A stretch of DNA of 64,000 bases from Glacieibacterium frigidum. GTDB lineage: Bacteria > Pseudomonadota > Alphaproteobacteria > Sphingomonadales > Sphingomonadaceae. Shown in pieces: positions 47,813-55,520 of this stretch. Under the pieces are notes generated by a model that was given only the letters and a program-made list of their open reading frames with translations, was not told the DNA's origin and made no database searches. The translations under genes were made by a program, and so were the position numbers. Numbering within the stretch: the stretch's first letter is position 1; every line of letters starts with the position of its first letter. The stretch lies in the NCBI RefSeq assembly GCF_007097155.1, contig NZ_VJWA01000001.1:1087501-1151500 (forward strand), given 5' to 3'.

Positions 47813-48354
47813 CGCGGCATCGCCATCCGGGCGGCGGCGCGGGCGAAGGCGCGGGCGCCGAGCCCGCCCTGACGCACGACCAGCGCGCCGTGGATCGCGG
47901 CGATCCGGTCCTCGGCCTCGGCGACCGGATCGACCATGCCGAAGCGGGAGAGGGTGGCCGCCAGCGCGTCGCGCCACGCCTGGAGCAGCGCGGCAATCTC
48001 GGCCTCCACCGCCGGTGGCGCGTCGGACAGCGCCAGCACCGCGAGCAGGCACGACAGGTCGCCGCCGGCGTAGAAGCGCCTCAGGCCCTCGGCGCTCGCC
48101 GCGAGCCGGTCGGCGGGGCGGTCCTCGTTGGTCAGCGGTACGACGACCTGCGCCGCGAAATCCTCACCGGCGCGCTGGACGGCGGCGATCGCCATGTCGG
48201 ACTTGGCGGGGAAGCGATGGTACAGGCTCGCCGAGCGCAGGCCCGTCGCGGCGGCAAGGTCGCGAACGCTGGCACCCGCATAGCCGTCGCGCCGGAAGGC
48301 GCCGACCAGTGCGTCGGCAACGACTTCGCGGTGGATCTTCACCGGACGTGTCAC
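47809..48354 (-). CDS. TetR/AcrR family transcriptional regulator
   Basis: This 181-aa regulator has an N-terminal TetR HTH (VVADALVGAFRRDGYAGASVRDLAAATGLRSASLYHRFPAKSDMAIA, given in parts) and a variable helical ligand domain with LSCLLAVLALSDAPPAVEAEIAALLQAW. It likely represses the unit it shares with the flavin-fold protein. Two related inverted repeats upstream (48388-48405 and 48431-48454) are candidate operators. Ligand unknown. Confidence 0.88.
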   Translation of the reverse strand: MTRPVKIHREVVADALVGAFRRDGYAGASVRDLAAATGLRSASLYHRFPAKSDMAIAAVQRAGEDFAAQVVVPLTNEDRPADRLAASAEGLRRFYAGGDLSCLLAVLALSDAPPAVEAEIAALLQAWRDALAATLSRFGMVDPVAEAEDRIAAIHGALVVRQGGLGARAFARAAARMAMPR

Positions 48355-48387
48355 GCGAACCCTCCCGGTCCCGATGACCGAAACGTA

Positions 48388-48405
48388 ATTGAACGAACGA
48401 CCAAT
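48388..48405. promoter_or_regulatory. Candidate TetR operator, site 1
   Basis: ATTGAACG-AA-CGACCAAT, an imperfect inverted repeat of the form ATTGNNCG-AA-CGNCCAAT, lies 34 bp before the tetR start. It shares CGAACGACCAAT with site 2. Confidence 0.45.
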
Positions 48406-48430
48406 AACATGTTTCAGAGCCGTGTCGAGT

Positions 48431-48454
48431 CAATTTGATCGAACGACCAATTTG
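48431..48454. promoter_or_regulatory. Candidate TetR operator, site 2
   Basis: CAATTTGATCG and CGACCAATTTG flank an AA; the arms match at 9 of 11 positions. It repeats the core of site 1 about 43 bp further upstream. Confidence 0.45.
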
Positions 48455-48589
48455 CTTATGCATGACAGGCCCAGGCGCGACACGCCGCCGCACCCGCGAA
48501 GGATTACCGAAATCTTAGCGGTCGCAACTTGCTCCACGGACGCGAGGCGGTAGGTTCGTTTCGGGGGGGCGTCGATAAGGAACACGGTC

Positions 48590-49303
48590 ATGAAGTCCCT
48601 TGTAAACGCCGCATTGATTGCGGGCGCATTATCGGCCCCCGCGCTCGCCGCACCGACCGTCTACAGCGACGCCGCAGCCTTCGCGGCCGCGACCACCGGC
48701 CTCTCGACCAACGGCTTCGAAGGCGTGGCAGCGGGACAGTCGACGTGGATCCTGCAGTCGGGGTCGTACAGCCAGCCGGGCTTCACGATCACGCAGAACA
48801 CCAACAATGCCTTCAACACCGACCCGGCGCAGACGTCGTACTACTACAACTGGGGCACGGGCGACGTCATCAACACGCCCTATTCGGGGACGCTGACGGT
48901 CACCTTCTCGACCGCGGTTACGGCGTTCGGGCTCGATCTCGGAACCTTCTACAGCCTGCCGTTCCCGTTCCCGCCGGGCGTGACGCCGGGTGTCGCGACG
49001 ACCCGCTACGGCGTGCCGGTGACCGTCGGCACGAGCCAGGGCAACTTCACCGTGGCGACCAATGCCACGCAGAATTTCGCCTTCTTCGGCGTGACGTCCG
49101 ACACGGCGTTCACCTCGTTCACGCTCTCCGCGGCCGGCCTCGCGCCCGCGGGCACGACGCCGTCGATCGTGTTCGACAATCTCAGCTTCGGCACCGCCGT
49201 CGCCGCGGTGCCCGAGCCCGCGACCTGGGGCCTTATGATCGTCGGCTTCGGCCTGGTCGGTGCCGGGATGCGCAAGCGGCGGACGCTCGCCAGCGCCGCC
49301 TGA
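48590..49303 (+). CDS. PEP-CTERM sorting-domain secreted protein
   Basis: This is a 237-aa exported protein. It has the signal peptide MKSLVNAALIAGALSAPALA and a Gly/Ser/Thr-rich beta domain (about 22-205) with NGFEGVAAGQSTWILQSGSYSQPGFTI and VTAFGLDLGTFYSLPF, ending in the PEP-CTERM signal VPEPATWGLMIVGFGLVGAGMRKRRT. An exosortase should cleave it at PEP. AAGGAAC precedes the ATG. The role is not known; a surface or biofilm role is likely by class. Confidence 0.88.
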   Translation: MKSLVNAALIAGALSAPALAAPTVYSDAAAFAAATTGLSTNGFEGVAAGQSTWILQSGSYSQPGFTITQNTNNAFNTDPAQTSYYYNWGTGDVINTPYSGTLTVTFSTAVTAFGLDLGTFYSLPFPFPPGVTPGVATTRYGVPVTVGTSQGNFTVATNATQNFAFFGVTSDTAFTSFTLSAAGLAPAGTTPSIVFDNLSFGTAVAAVPEPATWGLMIVGFGLVGAGMRKRRTLASAA

Positions 49304-49335
49304 GCGTACGGCGGGGTCGCCGTCCGGCGGCCCCG

Positions 49336-51543
49336 CTAACGCCGCGCCCCCCCAAACCGCTTGCTCGACTTCTGCTTCATCTTCGCGAAGCGGGTGGTGC
49401 GTGTGCCCGGCGCGCCGCCCATCGAGCGGCCCTTTACGGGCGCAGTGCGCTGGTCGACGGGGATGCCGAGCTCGTCGGCCTCCAGCCTGCGGATCTGGTC
49501 GCGGACCGCGGCGGCAACCTCGAAGTCGAGGTCCGACGCGGCCTTCTGCATCTGCTTCTCGAGGTCGGCGATATAGGCCTTGAGATTGTGCCCGACGAGG
49601 TTGGGCGTCTCCTCGTCGCCGGTGTCGACCGTCAGCCCGTCGCGCATCGATACGTCGGCCAGCACGTCCGAAATGTTGCGCTTGATCGTCGTCGGCGTGA
49701 TGCCGTGCTCGAGGTTGTATGCCTCCTGCCGCGCCCGCCGGCGGCCGGTTTCGGCCATCGCGCGCTCCATGCTGCCGGTCACGTGGTCGGCGTAGAGGAT
49801 GACGCGCCCCTCGACGTTGCGCGCCGCGCGGCCGATCGTCTGGATCAGCGAGGTTTCGGAGCGCAGGAACCCCTCCTTGTCGGCATCGAGGATCGCGACC
49901 AGCCCGCATTCGGGGATGTCGAGCCCCTCACGCAGCAGGTTGATGCCGACCAGCACATCGTAGACGCCGAGCCGCAGGTCGCGGATAAGCTCAATGCGTT
50001 CAAGGGTTTCGACGTCGCTGTGCATGTATCGCACGCGCAGGCCCGCCTCGTGCATGAACTCGGTCAGGTCCTCGGCCATGCGCTTGGTCAGCGTCGTGAC
50101 GAGGGTGCGATAGCCGTTCGCCGCGACCTTGCGCGCCTCGGCGATGCAGTCCTCGACCTGGTCCTCGACGGGCTTGATCTCGACCGGCGGGTCGACGAGC
50201 CCGGTCGGGCGGATGACCTGCTCGACGAAGACGCCGCCTGTGGCCTCCATCTCCCACTTGCCGGGCGTCGCCGAGACGAACACCGTCTGCGGCCGCATCG
50301 CCTCCCACTCCTCGAAGCGCAGCGGCCGGTTGTCGATGCACGACGGCAGGCGGAACCCGTATTCGGCGAGCGTCAGCTTGCGACGGTGATCGCCGCGCGA
50401 CATGCCGCCGATCTGCGGCACGGTGACGTGGCTCTCGTCGACGAACAGCAATGCGTTTTCGGGCAGATACTCGAACAGGGTGGGCGGCGGCTCGCCGGGC
50501 AGGCGCCCGGTCAGGAAACGGCTGTAGTTCTCGATCCCCGCGCAGCTGCCCGTCGCGGCGATCATCTCGAGGTCGAAGTTGGTGCGCTGCTCGAGCCGCT
50601 GCGCCTCCAGCAGCTTGCCCTCGATGTTCATTTCCTTGAGCCGCTCGGTCAGCTCGTGCTTGATCGCCTCGCTCGCCTGCTTGAGCGTCGGGCCGGGCGT
50701 CACATAGTGCGAATTGGCGTAGACCTTGATCGACGGCAGGTCGGCGACCTTCTTGCCGGTCAGCGGGTCGAACTCGACGATGCTCTCGATCTCGTCGCCA
50801 AAGAAGCCGATGCGCCATGCGCTGTCCTCATAGTGCGACGGGAACAGTTCGAGGCTGTCCCCGCGTACCCGGAAATTGCCGCGCGCGAACGCCGCCTCGT
50901 TGCGCTTGTACTGCAGCGCGACGAGCTTGCGGACGATCTCCTGCCGGTCGGCGGTCTGGCCCTTCTTCAGGCTGAAGGTCATCGCGCTGTACGTCTCGAC
51001 CGACCCGATGCCGTACAGGCACGACACCGACGCCACGATGATCACGTCGTCGCGTTCGAGCAGCGCGCGGGTCGCCGAGTGGCGCATCCGGTCGATCGCC
51101 TCGTTCACGCTCGACTCCTTCTCGATGTAGGTGTCGGAGCGCGGGACGTACGCCTCGGGCTGGTAATAATCGTAATAGCTGACGAAATACTCGACCGCGT
51201 TGTCGGGGAAGAACGACTTGAACTCGCCGTAGAGCTGCGCCGCGAGGATCTTGTTGGGCGCGAGCACGAGGGCAGGGCGCTGGACCGCCTCGATCACCTT
51301 GGCGGCGGTGAAGGTCTTGCCCGAACCCGTGACGCCCAGCAGCACTTGGTCGCGCTCGCCGGCCTCGGCCTGCGCTACGAGTTCGGCGATCGCGACGGGC
51401 TGGTCGCCTGCGGCGGTATAGTCGGTTTCAAGGCGGAAGCGCTTGCCGCCCTCGGACTTCTCGGGCCGCGCCGGGCGGTGCGGCACGAACGCGCCGCTGC
51501 TCTCGGGTTCGGCGAGCGACGTGCGAATCTGGATGGCGGACAT
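49336..51543 (-). CDS. uvrB: UvrABC excinuclease subunit UvrB
   Basis: UvrB verifies DNA damage and recruits UvrC in nucleotide-excision repair. The 735-aa protein shows the helicase Walker [14 protein letters not shown], the beta-hairpin region [20 protein letters not shown] in [18 protein letters not shown], motif V-VI sequences [18 protein letters not shown] and [14 protein letters not shown], and a C-terminal UVR domain ([29 protein letters not shown] in parts). The tail is basic. The start is ATG at 51543. It is flanked by PEP-CTERM genes. Confidence 0.97.
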   Translation of the reverse strand: MSAIQIRTSLAEPESSGAFVPHRPARPEKSEGGKRFRLETDYTAAGDQPVAIAELVAQAEAGERDQVLLGVTGSGKTFTAAKVIEAVQRPALVLAPNKILAAQLYGEFKSFFPDNAVEYFVSYYDYYQPEAYVPRSDTYIEKESSVNEAIDRMRHSATRALLERDDVIIVASVSCLYGIGSVETYSAMTFSLKKGQTADRQEIVRKLVALQYKRNEAAFARGNFRVRGDSLELFPSHYEDSAWRIGFFGDEIESIVEFDPLTGKKVADLPSIKVYANSHYVTPGPTLKQASEAIKHELTERLKEMNIEGKLLEAQRLEQRTNFDLEMIAATGSCAGIENYSRFLTGRLPGEPPPTLFEYLPENALLFVDESHVTVPQIGGMSRGDHRRKLTLAEYGFRLPSCIDNRPLRFEEWEAMRPQTVFVSATPGKWEMEATGGVFVEQVIRPTGLVDPPVEIKPVEDQVEDCIAEARKVAANGYRTLVTTLTKRMAEDLTEFMHEAGLRVRYMHSDVETLERIELIRDLRLGVYDVLVGINLLREGLDIPECGLVAILDADKEGFLRSETSLIQTIGRAARNVEGRVILYADHVTGSMERAMAETGRRRARQEAYNLEHGITPTTIKRNISDVLADVSMRDGLTVDTGDEETPNLVGHNLKAYIADLEKQMQKAASDLDFEVAAAVRDQIRRLEADELGIPVDQRTAPVKGRSMGGAPGTRTTRFAKMKQKSSKRFGGARR

Positions 51544-51604
51544 TGACCCAATATGGGCGACGAACCCGTTTCGTTCCAGTGCCTGCGGGTTTTACAAAAA
51601 CTTC

Positions 51605-51628
51605 ATTCGTTCCGTATAGTAAACGAAT
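51605..51628. promoter_or_regulatory. 7-bp inverted repeat between uvrB and a PEP-CTERM gene
   Basis: ATTCGTT and AACGAAT flank ten bases in the AT-richer region between the divergent uvrB and PEP-CTERM genes. It may be an operator for one of them; the regulator is unknown. Confidence 0.3.
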
Positions 51629-51691
51629 TGAGAATGGGTTATCGCGCAATCGGCGATCGGGGGTGATCGCTGTTAACCTCAAGGGCCAATC

Positions 51692-52483
51692 ATGACGATC
51701 TCAGCTGTTTCGCGCGCCATCATGGCGTCTGCGTTGATCCTCGGTGTGCCGGCTGCTGCCGCCGCTGCGACGGTCACCTTCACCAACATCACCGGCGGCT
51801 TCTTCAATGGCGTGCTCGCCAACCCGGCGACGTCGCCGGCGATCAGCTATACGGGCGTCGATACCAACAACACGGGCGCGGCCTGGGGCACGCCTGCCGG
51901 CTTTGGCCAGTCGGGCTACAAGTTCGCGACGGCGGGGTCGATCAGCGCCGCGGTCACGCCGCCGGCCGGGGTCAGCCCGACGGTGACGCTCGGCACCTTC
52001 CAGCACGTCAACTTCCCGATCAGCTCGGGCACGTCGATCACCAGCATCAGCCTGCGCTTCAACGCCGATGTCGATGTCGACGGAGTGTCGCAGGGCAACC
52101 GGTCGTTCCTGTACCAGTTCAGCCACGACGAGACGCCGAACGCGGCCGATCCTTGCGCGGACGGCGGGGCACAGGGCGTCGGCGTCAACATCAACGGCTG
52201 CGCCGACCGGGTCTCGGTCAACTTCATCTCGCAGTCGGACAGCTTCGACATCGGCGGCGTCGCCTATACGCTCGACGTCGTCGGCTTCGTCAGCGGCGGC
52301 GGATCGCCGGTCACCAACTTCCTGACCGTCGAGCGCCTGACCAACGAGGCCTTCATCGTCGGCCGCCTGACGCAGTACGATATCGCCGCCGGGGTCCCCG
52401 AGCCGGCGACCTGGGCGCTGCTGATCGGCGGCTTCGGGATGGTTGGCGCCGCCGCGCGCCGCCGTCGCGCGCTCGTCGCGTAA
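51692..52483 (+). CDS. PEP-CTERM protein, THxN-like family
   Basis: This 263-aa exported protein starts MTISAVSRAIMASALILGVPAAAAAA, a signal peptide. Its beta-rich domain (about 28-235) contains FLYQFSHDETPNAADPCADGG and NINGCADRVSVNFI, a pattern like the THxN family PEP-CTERM proteins, with a probable disulphide between the two Cys. The C-terminus has VPEPATWALLIGGFGMVGAAARRRRA, the exosortase signal. Substrate or role unknown. Confidence 0.87.
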   Translation: MTISAVSRAIMASALILGVPAAAAAATVTFTNITGGFFNGVLANPATSPAISYTGVDTNNTGAAWGTPAGFGQSGYKFATAGSISAAVTPPAGVSPTVTLGTFQHVNFPISSGTSITSISLRFNADVDVDGVSQGNRSFLYQFSHDETPNAADPCADGGAQGVGVNINGCADRVSVNFISQSDSFDIGGVAYTLDVVGFVSGGGSPVTNFLTVERLTNEAFIVGRLTQYDIAAGVPEPATWALLIGGFGMVGAAARRRRALVA

Positions 52484-52622
52484 TCACCGGACGGGCGTTG
52501 CGCGCTGCCCCGGCGCGGCGCGTAACGCCCCTTTTCCGGCTTCTCCAGCTTCGCTTTGAACCCCTTTTGTTCCGGCTCGGAATCGACTATGTTTCGCCTC
52601 TCGACTCAGGGGAGGTTCGGAC

Positions 52623-53021
52623 ATGATCGGCTACGCGACACTCGGCACCAACGACATCGTGGCGGCACGCGCCTTCTACGACGCGCTGCTCGCGCTGTTC
52701 GGCGCCAAGCGCATCATGGAGTTCGGTGACGAGCTCGGCGGCTTCACCATGTGGGGCACGGCCTGGGACAAGCCCGGCCTCGCGCTGACCCTGCCGTACG
52801 ACCGCAACCCGGCGGTGGCCGGCAACGGCAACATGGTCGCCTTCACCGTCGATGCCCGCGCCAAGGTCGACGAGGTCTATGCCAAGGCGCTCGAACTCGG
52901 CGGCACCGACGAGGGTGCCCCCGGCGTGCGCGGCGAAGAGGGGCCGCAGGCCTTCTACGGCGCCTATTTCCGCGATCCCGAGCGCAACAAGTTCTGCGTC
53001 TTCTGCATCGGTCCTGCCTGA
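52623..53021 (+). CDS. VOC (glyoxalase/bleomycin-resistance fold) protein
   Basis: This is a 132-aa vicinal-oxygen-chelate protein. MIGYATLGTNDIVAARAFYDALLALFGAKRIMEFG and GPQAFYGAYFRDPERNKFCVFCIG show the paired beta-alpha-beta-beta-beta modules. Metal-ligand-like residues are not complete, so it may be a binding rather than a catalytic protein. AGGGGAGG precedes the ATG. It is an isolated gene. Confidence 0.85.
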   Translation: MIGYATLGTNDIVAARAFYDALLALFGAKRIMEFGDELGGFTMWGTAWDKPGLALTLPYDRNPAVAGNGNMVAFTVDARAKVDEVYAKALELGGTDEGAPGVRGEEGPQAFYGAYFRDPERNKFCVFCIGPA

Positions 53022-53144
53022 CCTCCCGCGACTCGTGACGATCCTGTGACGACGCGCCGGCGCCCGCACTGTGCCCGGCCCGCTCCTCCGCCTGCGGGTG
53101 CGGCGCAGGCGCCGGATTAACTAGCGGCGTGCAACGCGTTGAGC

Positions 53145-53172
53145 TTGTTCGCTCTCACAAAATTCCTATATC
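53145..53172 (+). promoter_or_regulatory. Candidate nrdA promoter
   Basis: TTGTTC at 53145-53150 and TATATC at 53167-53172 are separated by 16 bp. Both are partial matches to -35 and -10 boxes. The AT-rich stretch at this place in GC-rich DNA supports it. It would give a leader of about 235 nt before nrdA. Confidence 0.4.
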
Positions 53173-53213
53173 TTCACTTGCATCCCAGCGGCGTTCCGGC
53201 ACTATTCGTAGAC

Positions 53214-53285
53214 GTCGGGGGAGGGTCCGACACAAGCCGTGGTAGCTCCGGGATCGATCCGGCCGGCCGCGGTTACCCTCCCGAC
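53214..53285 (+). ncRNA. Candidate structured leader element of nrdA
   Basis: GTCGGG and AGGGT (53214-53226, two-base bulge) pair with ACCCTCCCGAC at 53275-53285. Inside this, AGCCGTGG (53235-53242) pairs with CCGCGGTT (53267-53274) with two wobble pairs, directly stacking on the outer stem. An inner CCGG/CCGG hairpin (53248-53262) caps it. The result is a three-stem element with an 8-base bulge, ending about 128 bp before the nrdA start. No match to a known riboswitch family is claimed. Confidence 0.35.
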
Positions 53286-53413
53286 CGTGAGAACAATAGA
53301 AGAACATTGAATCGCCTGTGGATATCGGGGATGGTTCGGTGCCGGTGGCGAAGATCGCGTGACGGCTTACGAATCAGGGTCCAGATGACGGTTCGGGGAC
53401 AGTGGAGAGTGTA

Positions 53414-55288
53414 ATGGATTTCAGCGCGGGGACGATTACCGCCGACACGAGCGGTACATCCGAGAACGAGCGTCGCTCGTCGACGACGATCATGGCGTGG
53501 CGCTTTCCGGTCACCGTCGACCGCAGCCGCGATGCGCTGCTGACCGACTTCGGCTGCGAGACGCTGAAGGACCGCTATCTGCTGCCCGGCGAATCGTACC
53601 AGGATCTGTTCGCGCGTGTCGCAGCCGCCTACGCCGACGACGCGCCGCATGCGCAGCGCCTGTACGACTATATCTCGAAGCTGTGGTTCATGCCGTCGAC
53701 GCCGGTGCTGTCGAACGGCGGCACCGGGCGCGGCCTGCCGATCAGCTGCTATCTGAACTCGGTCGGCGACAGCCTCGAGGACATCGTCGGCACGTGGAAC
53801 GAGAACGTCTGGCTCGCGGCACGCGGCGGCGGCATCGGCACCTATTGGGGCCATGTCCGCGGCATCGGCGAGCCCGTCGGCCTCAACGGCAAGACCAGCG
53901 GCATCATTCCCTTCGTGCGCGTCATGGACAGCCTGACGCTGGCGATCAGCCAGGGCAGCCTGCGCCGCGGGTCGGCGGCGGTCTATCTCGACATCAACCA
54001 CCCCGAGATCGAGGAATTCCTCGAGATCCGGAAGCCCAGCGGCGACTTCAACCGCAAGGCGCTGAACCTGCACCACGGCGTGCTGGTCACCGACGCCTTC
54101 ATGGAGGCGGTGCGTGCCGGCAGCGAGTGGCATCTCGTCAGCCCCAAGACCGGCGAGCGCCGCGCCACGGTCGACGCGCGCGGCCTGTTCACCAAGCTCG
54201 TCGAGACGCGGCTGGCGACCGGCGAGCCCTACATCGTCTTCGTCGACCACGTGAACAACGCGATGCCCAAGCACCAGCGCGATGTGGGCCTCAAGGTCTC
54301 GACCTCGAACCTGTGCTCCGAGATCACTTTGCCAACGGGGCGCGACCAGTACGGCAAGGACCGCACCGCGGTGTGCTGCCTGTCGAGCCTCAATCTCGAG
54401 ATGTGGGACGACTGGCAGGGCGACAAGGTGTTCATCGAGGACGTCATGCGCTTCCTCGACAACGTGCTGAGCGATTACATCGAGCGCGCCGAGCCCGAAA
54501 TGAGCCGCGCCTCCTACGCCGCGGCGCGCGAGCGTTCGGTCGGCCTCGGCGTCATGGGCCTCCACAGCTTCTTCCAGGCGCGCGGCATCGCCTTCGAGGG
54601 CGCGATGGCGAAGTCGTGGAATCTCAAGATCTTCCGCCATGTTCGTGAGCGGGTGGACGAGGCGTCGATGCAGCTCGCGATCGAGCGCGGGCCGTGCCCC
54701 GACGCCGCCGACATGGGCGTCATGGAGCGCTTCAGCTGCAAGATGGCGATCGCGCCGACCGCGTCGATCAGCATCATCACCGGCGGCACGTCGGCGTGCA
54801 TCGAGCCGATCCCGGCGAACATCTACACCCACAAGACGCTGTCGGGCAGCTTCTCGATCCGCAACCCGTTCCTCGAAAAGCTGCTCAGCGCCAAGTCGAA
54901 GAACTCGGACGCGATCTGGAATTCGATCCTCGAGCAGGGCGGCAGCGTCCAGCACCTCGACTTCCTGACCGCCGACGAAAAGGCGGTGTACCGCACGGCG
55001 TTCGAGATCGACCAGCGCTGGCTGCTCGAGCTCGCCGGCGACCGCACGCCGTACATCGACCAGGCGCAGAGCCTCAACCTGTTCCTGCCCGCCGACATCG
55101 AGAAGTGGGACCTGCTGATGCTTCACTTCCGCGCTTGGGAATTGGGCATCAAGTCGTTGTATTACCTGCGGTCGAAGTCGATCCAGCGCGCCGGGTTCGC
55201 CGGCGGGGTCGAGGCCGACAACACGCCCGACCTGCGCCAGATCGAGGTTGCGCTGAACGATTATGACGAGTGCCTTGCCTGTCAGTAA
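53414..55288 (+). CDS. nrdA: Ribonucleoside-diphosphate reductase alpha subunit NrdA
   Basis: NrdA is the catalytic subunit that reduces NDPs to dNDPs with the NrdB radical. The 624-aa protein has the active-site Cys in ISCYLNSVGDSLE, NLCSEITLPTGRDQ and VCCLSSLNLEMW, the loop-2 region DSLTLAISQGSLRRGSAAVYLDINHPEIEEFL, and a C-terminal CLAC pair (DECLACQ) that reduces the active site. The N-terminal ATP-cone seen in E. coli NrdA is absent. The ATG at 53414 was chosen. nrdB follows after a 232-bp spacer with a palindromic repeat. Confidence 0.95.
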   Translation: MDFSAGTITADTSGTSENERRSSTTIMAWRFPVTVDRSRDALLTDFGCETLKDRYLLPGESYQDLFARVAAAYADDAPHAQRLYDYISKLWFMPSTPVLSNGGTGRGLPISCYLNSVGDSLEDIVGTWNENVWLAARGGGIGTYWGHVRGIGEPVGLNGKTSGIIPFVRVMDSLTLAISQGSLRRGSAAVYLDINHPEIEEFLEIRKPSGDFNRKALNLHHGVLVTDAFMEAVRAGSEWHLVSPKTGERRATVDARGLFTKLVETRLATGEPYIVFVDHVNNAMPKHQRDVGLKVSTSNLCSEITLPTGRDQYGKDRTAVCCLSSLNLEMWDDWQGDKVFIEDVMRFLDNVLSDYIERAEPEMSRASYAAARERSVGLGVMGLHSFFQARGIAFEGAMAKSWNLKIFRHVRERVDEASMQLAIERGPCPDAADMGVMERFSCKMAIAPTASISIITGGTSACIEPIPANIYTHKTLSGSFSIRNPFLEKLLSAKSKNSDAIWNSILEQGGSVQHLDFLTADEKAVYRTAFEIDQRWLLELAGDRTPYIDQAQSLNLFLPADIEKWDLLMLHFRAWELGIKSLYYLRSKSIQRAGFAGGVEADNTPDLRQIEVALNDYDECLACQ

Positions 55289-55294
55289 GGCGCC

Positions 55295-55314
55295 CCCGGG
55301 GCGTGAGCCCCGGG
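55295..55314 (+). other. GC-rich hairpin just after nrdA
   Basis: CCCGGGGC and GCCCCGGG pair perfectly around a GTGA tetraloop six bases after the nrdA stop. A second hairpin (CGGTGC/GCACCG) follows near 55320-55336. Both lie in the nrdA-nrdB spacer and could stabilise or attenuate the transcript. Confidence 0.55.
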
Positions 55315-55420
55315 ACCCGGCGGTGCGGCTGCACCGACGGGCGGGTGAGGGGCCGTGTTCGCGCACTCCACGACGCGCGTGCATGGCCCCTCGCTTACCG
55401 GCAGGCCGTTACCCCTTCGC

Positions 55421-55491
55421 CGTCATCCCGGCGAAAGCCGGGACCCATCTCCGGCAGCACGAGATGGGTCCCGGCTTTCGCCGGGATGACG
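55421..55491. repeat. REP-like palindromic element, copy 4
   Basis: This 71-bp element has perfect 31-bp arms at 55421-55451 and 55461-55491 around a 9-base loop. The arms begin CGTCATCCCGGCGAAAGCC, a sequence variant of the other three copies. It lies in the spacer between nrdA and nrdB. Confidence 0.92.
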
Positions 55492-55520
55492 ACCTGAACT
55501 AGATTATCGGAGCCAACCCC

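Larger units (their letters stand above)
53022..53413. other. 392-bp intergenic region upstream of nrdA
   Basis: This region contains the likely nrdA promoter and a strongly foldable leader (both listed separately). A TGTGGATAT at 53317-53325 is one base off a DnaA box in reverse orientation. No ORF with support is seen. Confidence 0.5.

Noticed and set aside
48529-51546. 1005-codon plus-strand ORF across a PEP-CTERM gene and antisense to uvrB
   Set aside because: The sequence is a low-complexity shadow of uvrB and another frame of the PEP-CTERM gene; no RBS or conserved domain is seen.
51562-51576. GAAC-N7-GTTC near the uvrB start as an SOS box
   Set aside because: The alphaproteobacterial LexA site is a direct repeat (GTTC-N7-GTTC), whereas this is an inverted arrangement; I cannot support it.
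53317-53325. TGTGGATAT as a DnaA box controlling nrdA
   Set aside because: A single site with one mismatch is expected by chance; no cluster of boxes was found.
53273-55384. 703-codon minus-strand ORF antisense to nrdA
   Set aside because: It is a shadow frame with His/Arg/Asp-rich composition; nrdA is fully supported on the plus strand.
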